Shown here: positions 30,711-40,178 of the stretch, in pieces | Layout: the number at the start of each line of letters is the position of its first letter | How positions within the stretch are numbered: the first letter of the stretch is position 1 | Assembly (NCBI GenBank): GCA_019239785.1 | Contig: JAFAZM010000183.1 | Coordinates: forward strand, 1-42,883 | Direction of reading: 5' to 3' | DNA length: 42,883 nt | Origin: Sphingomonadaceae bacterium | GTDB taxonomy: Bacteria; Pseudomonadota; Alphaproteobacteria; Sphingomonadales; Sphingomonadaceae | Notes under the pieces: generated by a model | Seen by the model: only the letters and a program-made list of their open reading frames with translations | Databases searched by the model: none | Told to the model about the DNA's origin: nothing | Translations under genes and position numbers: made by a program

Positions 30711-33148
30711 CTTATCGCTCCCCGGGCCAGCGCCCGTACCTCCGCCGCGTCGGCCGCCGTGAGCGCGCGCGCCGCGAGCGCCTGGCAGCCCACCAGATCG
30801 AGCCCGCGCACCGCCGCCTTCAGCGCCGGGATCGCAGCCGGGGTCGCGGACAATTCGGTGGCACCGAGGCCGATCAGGATCGCGGCTGCGAGCGGATCCG
30901 AGGCGACGCCGCCGCAGATCCCGAACCACCGGCCATGCGCCCGCGCCCCCTCCCCCGCCGCCGCGACCAGGCGCAGCACGGCCGGGTGGAGCGCGTCGAT
31001 CCGCGCCGCGGTCGCCGGATTGCCGCGGTCGGCGGCAAGCGCATATTGGCTGAGATCGTTGGTGCCGACCGAAAGGAAGTCGGCCTCCGCGGCGATGCTG
31101 GCGGCGAGCAGGGCTGCGGCCGGAGTCTCGATCATCACGCCGAGCGGCACCGCGACGACGCCCAATGCGGCCGCCTCCGCAGCGAGCGCGGCGCGGACCG
31201 CGCGCAGCTCGGCGAGGTCGACGATCATCGGCACCATGATGCGCAGGTCGCCCGCCGGCGCGGCGCGGAGGATCGCGCGCAGCTGCGCGGCGAGCAGATC
31301 GGGCCTGGCGAGGCTGAGACGGACGCCGCGCAGGCCGAGCGCCGGATTGTCCTCGGGCGGCATCGCCAGATAAGGCAAGGGCTTGTCGCCGCCCGCATCG
31401 AGGGTGCGGACGATCAGCGGCCTGCCGCCGAGCGCCCGCGCGACCTCGGCATAGGCCGCCGCCTGCTCGTCCTCGGAGGGCGCGGCCGGCCGGTCGTGGA
31501 ACAGGAATTCGGTGCGGAGCAGCCCGCAGCCTTCGGCCCCGGCCGCGACCGCCCGCGCCGCCTCTTCCGCCGAGGCGAGATTGGCGAAGATCTCGATGCG
31601 GGTGCCGTCGGCCATCCGGCATTCCTCGGCGGCCGCCGCGACCTCGGCCGCACGCTGCCGGCGCCGCTCGTCGACCCGCCGGCCGGCCGCGGCGAGCGCT
31701 TCGGCGTCCGGCGCCGCCATCAGCGTGCCGGCGTCCGCGTCGAGGATCAGAACCGCGCCCTCGGCGATCGCCGCCAGCCCGTCGCCGAGCGCGACCAGCA
31801 TCGGCACGCCGGCCGCCGCCGCGAGGATCGCGGCGTGCGAGGTGGCGCCCCCGCGGGCGGTGGCGATGCCGCCGACCCGGCCGAGATCGAGCGCCAGCAA
31901 TTGCGACGGCAGCAGGGCGTCGGCGAGCAGGATCGCGCCTTCGGGAAGGTCGCGGATTGCCACGCTCTCCCCCGCGAGGGCGGCGAGCAGCTGGCGTTCG
32001 ATGTCGTGAAGATCGTCGATCCGCTCGATCAGCAGGGGATTGCCGGTCGCGCGCAGCGCATTTGCGCTCGCTTCGGTCGCGGCGCGCCAGGCGAAGCCGG
32101 CGCTGCGGCCCGCGGCCAATTCCGCCTCGGCTGCGGCGACCAGCTCCGGATCGTCGAGCAGTGCCGCCTGCGCCTCGGCGATCCCGCCCGCGCCCAGCAG
32201 CTGCGCGCCCAAAGCGGCCCGCGCCGCCACCAGGGCGCTGCGCTCCGCCGCCTCGCCCCGTCCCTTTTCCTCGACCCGGATCTCGGCAAGCGCGAGGCGC
32301 GCGGCCGGGCCGACGGCAAACCCGGGCGCCGCGCAGATGCCGCGCAGCGCATCGGCGTGCGCGGGCGCGGCGGTCGGCGCCTGGGCTGCCGGGGCCGGAG
32401 GCGCCGCTTCCGCCTGCTCGACCGCGGCGGCGACGGCCGCGAGGGCGGCGGCGACGTCGGCGCCGCGGGCCGTGAGGATCGCCCGCTCGCCTTGGCCGAG
32501 CCCAAGCGCCATCAGGGCGACCGGGCTGCGCGCGTCGGCGCTCTTCCCGTTGGCGGCGAGGCGGATCTCGGCCGCGAAGCCTTTCGCCGCGGCGGCGATC
32601 TTTGCCGCGGGCCGGGCGTGGATGCCGTGCGCCGCGCCGACCGCGACCTCCGCGCTGAGGGCCTCGCCGGAGGCGTCGGCGTCGGCCCGGCCCTCGCCTG
32701 TCACCGCGCCGATCTCCTCCCCGGCCGCGACCGCGCGGCCCGGCGCCAGCGGCGCGAAGCCGAAGCCGTCGCCGATCGCGACGATCGGGCTGAGCAGGCT
32801 CTTCGCCCGACGCGCGACCAGGTCCAGATCGAAGCACAGAAGGGGATCGCCGGTCGCCACTTTCTGCCCCGGCGCGACATGGGCGGTGAAGCCCTCGCCG
32901 CCGAGCGCGACCGTCTCCAGCCCGACATGGATCAGCAATTCGGCGCCATTGGCAAGCCGCAGGGTGACTGCATGACGGCTGGCCGGGAGCGCGCTCACTT
33001 CCGCGTCGCAGGGGGCGCGGACGACGGGCTCCAGCGGATCGATCGCGACGCCCTCGCCCATCATCCCATCCGCGAACACCGGGTCCGGCACCTCGGCGAG
33101 CGGCGCCAGCCAGCCGGCGAATGGCGCGTGGAGGACGATCCTGCTCAA
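30707..33148 (-). CDS. Three-domain phosphotransferase protein EIIA(Glc-type)-HPr-EI
   Basis: An 813-aa soluble protein carrying all general PTS steps. Domains: EIIA at 1-150 (LHAPFAGWLAPLAEVPDPVFADGMMGEG; phospho-His74 in IHVGLETV), HPr at about 163-250 (His177 in GIHARPA), EI at about 268-813 (phospho-His438 in GGATSHAAIL; PEP-site motifs TLDAGGDKPL and SVGTNDLSQY). It takes phosphate from PEP and passes it to NagE. The start is uncertain: a TTG at 33148 overlaps the upstream stop (TTGA), while an ATG at 33184 lies in frame inside the hexosaminidase gene and would add 12 residues. The numbering here uses the TTG. Confidence 0.93.
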   Translation of the reverse strand: MSRIVLHAPFAGWLAPLAEVPDPVFADGMMGEGVAIDPLEPVVRAPCDAEVSALPASRHAVTLRLANGAELLIHVGLETVALGGEGFTAHVAPGQKVATGDPLLCFDLDLVARRAKSLLSPIVAIGDGFGFAPLAPGRAVAAGEEIGAVTGEGRADADASGEALSAEVAVGAAHGIHARPAAKIAAAAKGFAAEIRLAANGKSADARSPVALMALGLGQGERAILTARGADVAAALAAVAAAVEQAEAAPPAPAAQAPTAAPAHADALRGICAAPGFAVGPAARLALAEIRVEEKGRGEAAERSALVAARAALGAQLLGAGGIAEAQAALLDDPELVAAAEAELAAGRSAGFAWRAATEASANALRATGNPLLIERIDDLHDIERQLLAALAGESVAIRDLPEGAILLADALLPSQLLALDLGRVGGIATARGGATSHAAILAAAAGVPMLVALGDGLAAIAEGAVLILDADAGTLMAAPDAEALAAAGRRVDERRRQRAAEVAAAAEECRMADGTRIEIFANLASAEEAARAVAAGAEGCGLLRTEFLFHDRPAAPSEDEQAAAYAEVARALGGRPLIVRTLDAGGDKPLPYLAMPPEDNPALGLRGVRLSLARPDLLAAQLRAILRAAPAGDLRIMVPMIVDLAELRAVRAALAAEAAALGVVAVPLGVMIETPAAALLAASIAAEADFLSVGTNDLSQYALAADRGNPATAARIDALHPAVLRLVAAAGEGARAHGRWFGICGGVASDPLAAAILIGLGATELSATPAAIPALKAAVRGLDLVGCQALAARALTAADAAEVRALARGAIR

Positions 33149-35424
33149 CGTCGCTGCACCAATTGCACCGAACGGATCGCCCATAAGGGATTCGGGCCGC
33201 GCGCCGTGTAGGTGAGGCAGAGATCGGCGCTGCCGTGGCGCGGCGCGATCGGCGCGCGGAGCCTGGTCACGGCCGGGTTGGGGGCGGCGGGCGCCAGCGG
33301 CAAGGTTGCGATCCGCTCGCCGTCGCAGCCGCCGGCCCGGACCTCGACCTCACCAGCCGCGGTCGCCGGCGGCCGGAAACGGATATGCTCGACGTCGCGG
33401 CCGATCTGGAAGTTGAAGGGGAGCTGGCCGACCTCGATCTCGATCGCAGCGATCCCGTCGAGCGGCGCCGCCTCGTAGAGCCAGCAGGGGTGCATGACGT
33501 CGATGAAGAAGGTCGCCCGAGGCCCCGCCGCCGGCGCGTCGTCCTCGAGCGCGAGCGGGATCGCAGCGCTGCACAATTTCAGCGTGCCGATGTCGCGCCG
33601 CCGCACGCTCGCCGGATCGTAAAGCCGGTCGAGCTCCCCGGGCAGCGCTTCGCCGCCGAGGAAGCCGCGCGCCCGGAGCCGCGCCGGCAGAGCGAGGTCG
33701 AGCGGCGCCACATAGAGCGGCGCGCTGGCGGTCGGCGCGCTGCCGTCGAGCGTGTAGCGGATCTCGCTGCCGGCCTGGTTGGAAAGCGCGACCGAGACCC
33801 GGTTCGCCGCGGGATCGAAGCGCATCGCCTCCTCGGGCCGGAAGGCGCTCGGCGCCGGCGCAAGACCGAGCGCGCCGAGCCTCGCAAGCTGCGGCGCAAG
33901 CCGGGTTGCGAAATCCCGGAAGTCCCGTGTGCCCGGAGCCGACCAGCCGCGCTCGGCGACCGCGATCGCGCGCGGAAAGGCCATATAGGCGGCGCGCGCC
34001 TCGGTGCGGATATGCTCGGTCCACAGATTGGCCTGGAGGCCGAGGACGTGCGCCTGCTCGGCGCCGGTCAGGGTCGCCGGCGCCGGCTCGAAGGCATAGA
34101 CGTCGGCGAGCGGGACGAGATTGCCGCGCCCCGGCGGCTCGGCCGCGCTCGTCCCTTGGCGGTTGTCGAAATAGAGGATCGGCGCCGGCGACAGCACCGC
34201 GTCATGGCCGGCCCGCGCCGCAGCGACCGCGCCTTCGATGCCGCGCCAGGACATCACCGTCGCATTGGCCGGCAGCCCGCCCTGCAATATCTCGTCCCAG
34301 CCGAGCAGCCGCCGTCCGCGCGATTCCAGGAAGCGGCCGATGCGCGCGGTGAACCAGCCCTGCAGCGCCTCCTCGTCACGGATGCCGAGCGCGCGCATCC
34401 GCGCCTGGACCTGGGGCGAGGCACGCCACTGGTCCTTCACCGCCTCGTCGCCGCCGACATGCACATAGGTGCCGGGGAAGAGCGCGAGCACCTCGTCGAG
34501 CACGTTTCGGATGAAGGCGAAGGTCGGCTCGTCGACATTGTAGAGATAGGGGAAGATTCCCCAGTCGGATTCGATGCCGGGCGGCGGCGCCACGCCGGTG
34601 CCGAGCTCCGGATAGGCGCGGATCGCGGCAAGCGCATGGCCGGGCATCTCGATCTCGGGAACGATCTCGATCGCGCGGGCGCGGGCGTAGGCGACGATCC
34701 GCCGGATCTCGGCCTGGCTGTAATAGCCGCCGATGCGCGGCAGCGGCGGCGCCCCGGGCGCGGCCGCCGGGCGGCGCCAGCCGCCGATCGAGGTCAGCCT
34801 GGGATAGCGCCTGATCTCGATCCGCCAGCCCTGATCGTCGGTCAGGTGCCAGTGCAGCCGGTTCAGCTTGTTGACCGCCATCCAGTCGATCAGATGCAGG
34901 ATGAAGGCCGGCGACTGGAAATGGCGGGCGCTGTCCAGCATCAGCCCCCGCCAGCCGAAGCGGGGCCCGTCCTCGATCCGCACCGCCTGCGCATCGAGCC
35001 GGCCATGCCGCGCCGGCGCTTCGGTCAGCAGCTGCCAGAGGGTGACGCCGCCGTAGAAGAGGCCGGCACGGTCGGAGGCGCTGATTGTCGCGCCGCTTCC
35101 GTCCACCTCCAGCCGATAGGATTCGGGCGCCATGCCGGCGACGGTCCGGAAGCGGATGGCCCCCGCCGCAGCGCCGGCGCCCAGCCGGGGCGCGATGCCG
35201 GTCGTGCGGCGCAGCAGTTCGACGAAGCGCGAAGCGGCGCCGCGGGCCGGACCGTCGGCAACGACCGGCGTCGCCGCGGTGACGGTCAGGTGCCCGGGCT
35301 GCACCGCCATCGACCGCGGCAGCGGCACCAGCCGCGGCGCCGGCTGCGCCGCTGCGATGCCGGCCGCGCCGAGCAGCAGGCAGACGAGCAGGAACCTGGC
35401 GGCGAATCCGGGCACGCGCGACAT
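33145..35424 (-). CDS. Beta-N-acetylhexosaminidase (GH20), exported
   Basis: A 759-aa protein with a signal peptide at residues 1-26 (FLLVCLLLGAAGIAAAQ), so it is periplasmic or outer-membrane associated. Residues 30-145 are the GH20 N-terminal domain and 155-500 the catalytic barrel: RGLMLDSARHF, LHWHLTDDQGWRIEI and the catalytic pair Asp326-Glu327 in HVGGDE. The C-terminal part (IRYTLDGSAPT) is a chitobiase-type accessory region. It removes terminal GlcNAc from chitooligosaccharides, providing the sugar for NagE. It is 49 bases downstream of the TonB receptor gene. Confidence 0.93.
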   Translation of the reverse strand: MSRVPGFAARFLLVCLLLGAAGIAAAQPAPRLVPLPRSMAVQPGHLTVTAATPVVADGPARGAASRFVELLRRTTGIAPRLGAGAAAGAIRFRTVAGMAPESYRLEVDGSGATISASDRAGLFYGGVTLWQLLTEAPARHGRLDAQAVRIEDGPRFGWRGLMLDSARHFQSPAFILHLIDWMAVNKLNRLHWHLTDDQGWRIEIRRYPRLTSIGGWRRPAAAPGAPPLPRIGGYYSQAEIRRIVAYARARAIEIVPEIEMPGHALAAIRAYPELGTGVAPPPGIESDWGIFPYLYNVDEPTFAFIRNVLDEVLALFPGTYVHVGGDEAVKDQWRASPQVQARMRALGIRDEEALQGWFTARIGRFLESRGRRLLGWDEILQGGLPANATVMSWRGIEGAVAAARAGHDAVLSPAPILYFDNRQGTSAAEPPGRGNLVPLADVYAFEPAPATLTGAEQAHVLGLQANLWTEHIRTEARAAYMAFPRAIAVAERGWSAPGTRDFRDFATRLAPQLARLGALGLAPAPSAFRPEEAMRFDPAANRVSVALSNQAGSEIRYTLDGSAPTASAPLYVAPLDLALPARLRARGFLGGEALPGELDRLYDPASVRRRDIGTLKLCSAAIPLALEDDAPAAGPRATFFIDVMHPCWLYEAAPLDGIAAIEIEVGQLPFNFQIGRDVEHIRFRPPATAAGEVEVRAGGCDGERIATLPLAPAAPNPAVTRLRAPIAPRHGSADLCLTYTARGPNPLWAIRSVQLVQRR

Positions 35425-35473
35425 CCTCGATCGGGCCGGCGGGGGAACTCCGCCTGGCCCAGGGTTCCGGACC

Positions 35474-38182
35474 CTAATAGCGGAACCTCACGCCGAAATA
35501 GAATTGCCGGCCATTGTCATAGATGGCGCGCGGCCGATCGGGAACGCCCGAGAATTGCACGATCTTCTCGTCGGTGAGGTTGATAGCGTCCGCGGTCAGC
35601 GTGAAATTGTCGGTGATGCGCAGGTTCAGCGAGGCGTCGAGCGACTGGGTCGAAGCCTGGTTCAGCGGCGCCGCCCGGTCGATGGTGATGAAGAAGCGCG
35701 AGCGGTAATTGTAGGAGAGCCGCGCCGAAAGCCGGCTGTCCTCGTAATAGACGCTGGCGTTCAGCGAATGGCGCGAATTGCCGGCCACCTGGCCGCCGCC
35801 GTCCAGCTTGGCGTCGGAGAAGGTGTAGTTGAGGATCGCGCCGAAACCGCCCCAGATCCGGCGCGAGGCCTGGATCTCGAAGCCGATATTGTGCCCGCCC
35901 GGCCCGTTGGCGCGCCGGTTCACGTCGAAGCGGCAGTTGAACAGGCCGGCCTGCCCGGTCGCCGTACAGCGCGACAGATTGGGCGTGTTGGTCTGGACCG
36001 GGAACACCTCCTGGGTGATCGTGTCGGTGATGTAGGACTGGATGTCCTTGTAATAGACCGCGCCGGCGAGGATCGTCTGGCGGTCCGGATAATATTCGAG
36101 CGAGGCGTCGAACTGGTTGGCGCGATAGGGGTTGACCGAAGGGTCGCCGCCGGACGCGGTCAACGAGCCCGGGTTCAGATTCACGCGCGGGACGATGTCG
36201 GTATAATCGGGCCGCGCCATCACCCGCGCCGCGGCGAGCCGGAGCACCACCTGCCGGGAAAGATCGAAGGCGATGTTCATGCTCGGCAGCACGTCGGTAT
36301 AGGAGCGCTCGACCGAGATCGGGCGGTAGACGCCGAACGCATTGTCGTTGACCGTCCCCGGCCCTGGCGCGATGCCGATCTGGTTGCCGCGCGAAGTCTG
36401 GTCGGTGCGGACGACGCGCACGCCGGCATTGCCGCGCCAATTGTCGCCGCCGAAGCGGACCATCGCATAGCCGCCATAGACGCGCTCGTTGATCGAGTAA
36501 TTTTCCGGCGGATTGAGGATACGCGCGCGCACGCTCGCGGGCAGGCCGTTCATGATGGATTCGAGCCGCCGCCGGTCGACCTGCCAATAGGAGGTCAGGG
36601 TCCCGGCAAGCGCGACATTGTCGAGGAAGTCGTCCGGGGTCAGCGCGCCGCTGGAGAAGCTGGCCGAGGTGCACGGCCCGCCGCAGCCGCTCGCCGCCAG
36701 CGGCAAGAAGAAGCCGCCATAAGTGGTCGCAAGGAAGCGGGTGATCCGGTCATGGTCGGTATATTTGCCGCCGATCCGGATCGCGTTGATCGGGCCGAGC
36801 TCGAGCTGCTGCTCGAAATCGGCGTAGAAATAGGTCTCGCGATCAGTGTTGGTGATCTGGTGGAGCGAGGCGAAATCGAAGGCGAGGTCGTTCGGGCGGG
36901 TCGGGTTGACGCCGATGAAGCTGACCTGCGGCGTGCGGCCCCTGAGGTCGAAGGTGAAGCCGCCCGGCGCGCCGCCTTCGTAGAACGGCTGGGCGACGGT
37001 GTCGCCATGCGCCTCGGTATAGCCGCCGCGCAGGTGGAGGGTGCCGTGGTCGCTGGCATGCCAGGTGAGGTCGGCATTGCCCGACCAAGTCTCGGCGAAG
37101 GCGTTGCGGTCGATCGCGTCGAACACCACGGCGCGGCCGCCAGGCGCCGAATCGATCCGGCCGGCGACGACGGTGCCGTCCTGCACGGTGAAGTTGCTGA
37201 GCGTGCCCCCGCCGCCGAGCGCCTGCACGCCCCAGGCGAGGTAATTCTGGTTGAAATTGTCGGCGCCGAAATGGGAGTAGAGGCCGGTCAGGTTCAGCTC
37301 GAACCTGTCGGACGGGCGGAACTGGATGCCGATATTGCCGCCGTAGCGCTTGCGCTCCTGGACGAACAAAGCGGAGCCGATCAGCGACGGGATCAGGGCG
37401 GTGCCGGCCGGGTCGCCGGTGCCGTCGAAATAACCGAGCACCTCGACGCCGTCGCGGCGGATGTCGCGGCGCTGGTAGACGCCGCCGATCAGGATACCGA
37501 ACGTGCCGGCCTGGTTGTGCCAGCTGATCAGGCCCGAGGCCTGCGGATTGAGCGAATTGCGCAGCTCCGAATAGACCATCTCCGCCGAGGCCGAGACGGT
37601 GAAGGCGTGGAGGTCGAGCGGATCGCGGGTGTGCACGTTGATCGTGCCACCGATCCCGCCTTCGTCGATGTCCGCGGCAGGGCTCTTGTAGACGTCGAGC
37701 TGGCCGACGATCTCCGACGGCAGCGTCAGATAGTTGAAGCTGCGCGTCGCGGCGAGCTGCTCGAGCACGAACCAGTCCGCGGTCGCGATCGCATGGCCGT
37801 TGACCAGGGTGCGGGTGAAGTTCGGCGCTGTGCCGCGCAGCGAGACGCGCTCGCCCTCGCCGAACTCGCGGTTGATGACGATGCCCGGCACGCGCTGCAG
37901 CGCCTCGGCGACGTTGCGGTCGGGGAACTGGCCGATATCCTCGGCGCTGAGCACGTCGGAGACGACATCGGCGTTGCGCTTGGCGTCGATCGAGGCGCGT
38001 AGCGAGCCGCGGATGCCGGTGACGACGATCGTGCCCTCTTCGGCCGGCTGGGCGGCCGTGCCTCCGGCCGGCTGCCCCGTTTCAGCGGCTGGGGCGGCGG
38101 CGGGCGCCTCCTGCGCCCTGGCGCCGGTGGCGGCGAGCGCGAAAAGGCTGGCGGAACCGATCAGGAGCGGACGACCGATCAT
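35474..38182 (-). CDS. TonB-dependent receptor for chitooligosaccharides/GlcNAc
   Basis: A 902-aa outer-membrane protein. The start ATG 38182 has GGGGAG seven bases upstream; the frame extends further but crosses the operator region. Signal peptide about 1-24. A TonB-box-like EGTIVVTGIRGSL is followed by the plug (DAKRNADVVSDVLSAEDIGQFPDRNVAEALQRVPGI) and a 22-strand barrel ending in YFGVRFRY with a terminal aromatic. This plug sequence is the subfamily seen in Caulobacter and Xanthomonas sugar loci. The substrate is inferred from the hexosaminidase, PTS and nag genes. Confidence 0.92.
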   Translation of the reverse strand: MIGRPLLIGSASLFALAATGARAQEAPAAAPAAETGQPAGGTAAQPAEEGTIVVTGIRGSLRASIDAKRNADVVSDVLSAEDIGQFPDRNVAEALQRVPGIVINREFGEGERVSLRGTAPNFTRTLVNGHAIATADWFVLEQLAATRSFNYLTLPSEIVGQLDVYKSPAADIDEGGIGGTINVHTRDPLDLHAFTVSASAEMVYSELRNSLNPQASGLISWHNQAGTFGILIGGVYQRRDIRRDGVEVLGYFDGTGDPAGTALIPSLIGSALFVQERKRYGGNIGIQFRPSDRFELNLTGLYSHFGADNFNQNYLAWGVQALGGGGTLSNFTVQDGTVVAGRIDSAPGGRAVVFDAIDRNAFAETWSGNADLTWHASDHGTLHLRGGYTEAHGDTVAQPFYEGGAPGGFTFDLRGRTPQVSFIGVNPTRPNDLAFDFASLHQITNTDRETYFYADFEQQLELGPINAIRIGGKYTDHDRITRFLATTYGGFFLPLAASGCGGPCTSASFSSGALTPDDFLDNVALAGTLTSYWQVDRRRLESIMNGLPASVRARILNPPENYSINERVYGGYAMVRFGGDNWRGNAGVRVVRTDQTSRGNQIGIAPGPGTVNDNAFGVYRPISVERSYTDVLPSMNIAFDLSRQVVLRLAAARVMARPDYTDIVPRVNLNPGSLTASGGDPSVNPYRANQFDASLEYYPDRQTILAGAVYYKDIQSYITDTITQEVFPVQTNTPNLSRCTATGQAGLFNCRFDVNRRANGPGGHNIGFEIQASRRIWGGFGAILNYTFSDAKLDGGGQVAGNSRHSLNASVYYEDSRLSARLSYNYRSRFFITIDRAAPLNQASTQSLDASLNLRITDNFTLTADAINLTDEKIVQFSGVPDRPRAIYDNGRQFYFGVRFRY

Positions 38183-38234
38183 TGACTTTCTCCCCTTTGC
38201 CTGCTGCCCGTATTCGGGCTTGCGGCATGGTGTG

Positions 38235-38271
38235 TTGGTGGTAACCAATCTCGTACCAAACCAGTACCAAT
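38235..38271. promoter_or_regulatory. Operator candidates in front of the TonB-receptor gene
   Basis: ACCAAT (38244-38249), ACCAAA (38255-38260) and ACCAAT (38266-38271) repeat at exactly 11-base steps. TTGGT at 38235 forms a dyad with the first. A further ATTGGT at 38367-38372 precedes the GntR gene, beside a TATTATAAG -10-like sequence. A -35-like TTGACG on the minus strand near 38315 lies upstream. This fits repression of both divergent units by the GntR protein. Confidence 0.55.
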
Positions 38272-38409
38272 ATGCAGACCATCCGCCAGAAAAATCGTTA
38301 CGTCAAGGTTTTTGTGCAGGAGAACGGCGGAACCGACTTCACAAAGCCTCTGGCAAATGGTAGCTGATTGGTATTATAAGATGCTCGCAATGGAAGGGAC
38401 CACCGAGCG

Positions 38410-39150
38410 ATGAGCCTGGCCGGCCAGATCGGATTCGACGCAGCGGAGGGGCGCGGGCCGCTCTATCGCCGCCTCGAGGAGCGGCTGCGCCATGCGATCG
38501 AATCGGGCGCGGTGAAGCCCGAGCAGGCGCTGCCGTCCGAGCGCGACCTCGCCGAGGATCTGGCGGTTTCCCGAATCACCGTGCGCAAGGCGCTCGACGG
38601 CCTGGTCGCCGGCGGCCTGCTCGTCCGCCGCCAGGGCGCAGGCACCTTCGTCGCCGGCCGGGTCGAGAAGAGCTTCTCCAAGCTCACCTCCTTCTCCGAG
38701 GACATGGCGGCGCGCGGGCGCAGCTCGCGCAGCGAATGGATCGCGCGCGCGGAGGGCGCGGTGACGCCGGACGAATCGCTGATGCTCGGCCTCAGCCCCG
38801 GCACCGCGGTCTACCGCTTCCACCGCATCCGCTTCGCCGACGATTTCGCGATGGCGCTGGAATATTCGACGATCCCCGCCTTCGCTTTGCCGAGCCTAAG
38901 CGTGGTGCGCGGCTCGCTCTACGAGGCGCTGAACGCCGCCGGCAATCGGCCGGTGCGGGCGCTGCAGCGGCTGCGCGCGGTCCTGTTCGACAAGCAGCAG
39001 GCGAGCCTGATGGGGGTCGAGCCGGGCGCGCCCGGGCTGCTGATCGAGCGGCGCGGCTTCCTCGAGGACGGGCGCGCGGTCGAGATGACGCAAAGCTGGT
39101 ATCGCGGCGACGCCTACGATTTCGTCGCCGAGCTGAATGCGATCGGATGA
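38410..39150 (+). CDS. GntR/HutC-family regulator of the GlcNAc locus (NagQ/NagR-like)
   Basis: A 246-aa DNA-binding repressor. The N-terminal winged helix is at about residues 17-80: PLYRRLEERLRHAIESG, LPSERDLAEDLAVSRITVRKALDGLVAGGLLVRRQGAGTFVA. The C-terminal UTRA effector domain covers about 95-240 (VYRFHRIRFADDFAMALEYSTIP, ending MTQSWYRGDAYDF). HutC-type repressors of this class sense GlcNAc-6-phosphate or glucosamine-6-phosphate. It is divergent from the TonB-receptor operon and overlaps nagB-II by 4 bases, so it is autoregulated if the operators are real. Confidence 0.9.
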   Translation: MSLAGQIGFDAAEGRGPLYRRLEERLRHAIESGAVKPEQALPSERDLAEDLAVSRITVRKALDGLVAGGLLVRRQGAGTFVAGRVEKSFSKLTSFSEDMAARGRSSRSEWIARAEGAVTPDESLMLGLSPGTAVYRFHRIRFADDFAMALEYSTIPAFALPSLSVVRGSLYEALNAAGNRPVRALQRLRAVLFDKQQASLMGVEPGAPGLLIERRGFLEDGRAVEMTQSWYRGDAYDFVAELNAIG

Positions 39151-40178
39151 CGGAGGCCGCCGGCACCCTGATGTTCGCCGAGGCGGAGGCGGCGGCCGAC
39201 GCGGTGGCGGCGCAGCTCGCGGCCAATCGCGATCGGATCGCCGGGATCGCCGAACGCCTGCGCGCCGCGCCGCCGCGCGCGGTGATGACCGTCGCCCGCG
39301 GCAGCTCCGACCATGCCGCCACCTATGCCCGCTATCTGGTCGAGACCCGGCTCTCGATTCCGACCGGCTCGGCCGCCCCGTCAGTGGCCTCGGTCTACGG
39401 GGCGCCGTCGCACGCCGAGTCGATGCTGTGCCTCGCCATCTCGCAATCGGGCCGCAGCCCCGACCTGCTCGCCGGCGTCGAGGCGGCGAAAAGGGGCGGC
39501 GCCGAGGTTCTCGCCCTGGTCAACGATCCCGGCTCGCCGCTCGCCGCGCTCGCCGACCATCTGCTGCCGCTATATGCCGGCGCGGAGCGCAGCGTCGCCG
39601 CGACCAAGAGCTTCATCGCCTCGCTCGCGGCGCTCGCGGCGCTCGCCGCCGCCTGGGCCGAAGATGCCGAGCTCGGCGACGCCCTGGCCGACGCACCGGC
39701 GGCGCTCGCGCGCGCCTGGCGGAGCGACTGGTCCCCGCTGGCGGCGCGGCTCCGCCAAGCGCGCGGCCTTTATGTCGTCGGCCGCGGCCTCGGCCTCGGC
39801 GTCGCCCAGGAGGCGGCGCTGAAGCTCAAGGAGACGTGCGGCCTCCATGCCGAGGCCTTCAGCGCCGCCGAGGTCCGCCACGGGCCGATGGCCCTGGTCG
39901 GCCCCGATTTTCCATTGCTGGTCTTCCGCCAGTCGGACGAAACCGAGGACAGCGTCGATTCGCTGATCCTCGATGCCGTCGCCCAAGGCGCCGACGTGTT
40001 CGTCGCCGGCGCGGCGCCGCCGGGCGCGACCGCGCTGCCGACCATCCCGCAGCATCCGGCGATTGAGCCGATGCTGCAGATCCAGAGCTTCTACCGCGCC
40101 TGCGTCGCGCTCTCCGCCGCGCGCGGCTTCGATCCCGACCGGCCGCCGCATCTGGCTAAGGTCACGGAGACCTTGTGA
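39147..40178 (+). CDS. Glucosamine-6-phosphate deaminase, SIS type (NagB-II)
   Basis: A 343-aa protein with two SIS domains resembling the isomerase half of GlmS without the glutaminase domain. Motifs: VARGSSDHAATYARYLVE, CLAISQSGRSPDLL, SVAATKSF, ALKLKETCGLHAEAFSAAEVRHGP. It converts glucosamine-6-phosphate to fructose-6-phosphate and ammonia, the last step of the route. The start is inside the GntR stop (ATGA). The NagB-II assignment over AgaS rests on the neighbours nagA and nagE. Confidence 0.88.
   Translation: MTEAAGTLMFAEAEAAADAVAAQLAANRDRIAGIAERLRAAPPRAVMTVARGSSDHAATYARYLVETRLSIPTGSAAPSVASVYGAPSHAESMLCLAISQSGRSPDLLAGVEAAKRGGAEVLALVNDPGSPLAALADHLLPLYAGAERSVAATKSFIASLAALAALAAAWAEDAELGDALADAPAALARAWRSDWSPLAARLRQARGLYVVGRGLGLGVAQEAALKLKETCGLHAEAFSAAEVRHGPMALVGPDFPLLVFRQSDETEDSVDSLILDAVAQGADVFVAGAAPPGATALPTIPQHPAIEPMLQIQSFYRACVALSAARGFDPDRPPHLAKVTETL

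Noticed and set aside
35132..38002. 956-codon plus-strand frame opposite the TonB receptor
   Set aside because: Arg/Asp/Glu/Val-rich shadow of the receptor, with no recognisable motif.
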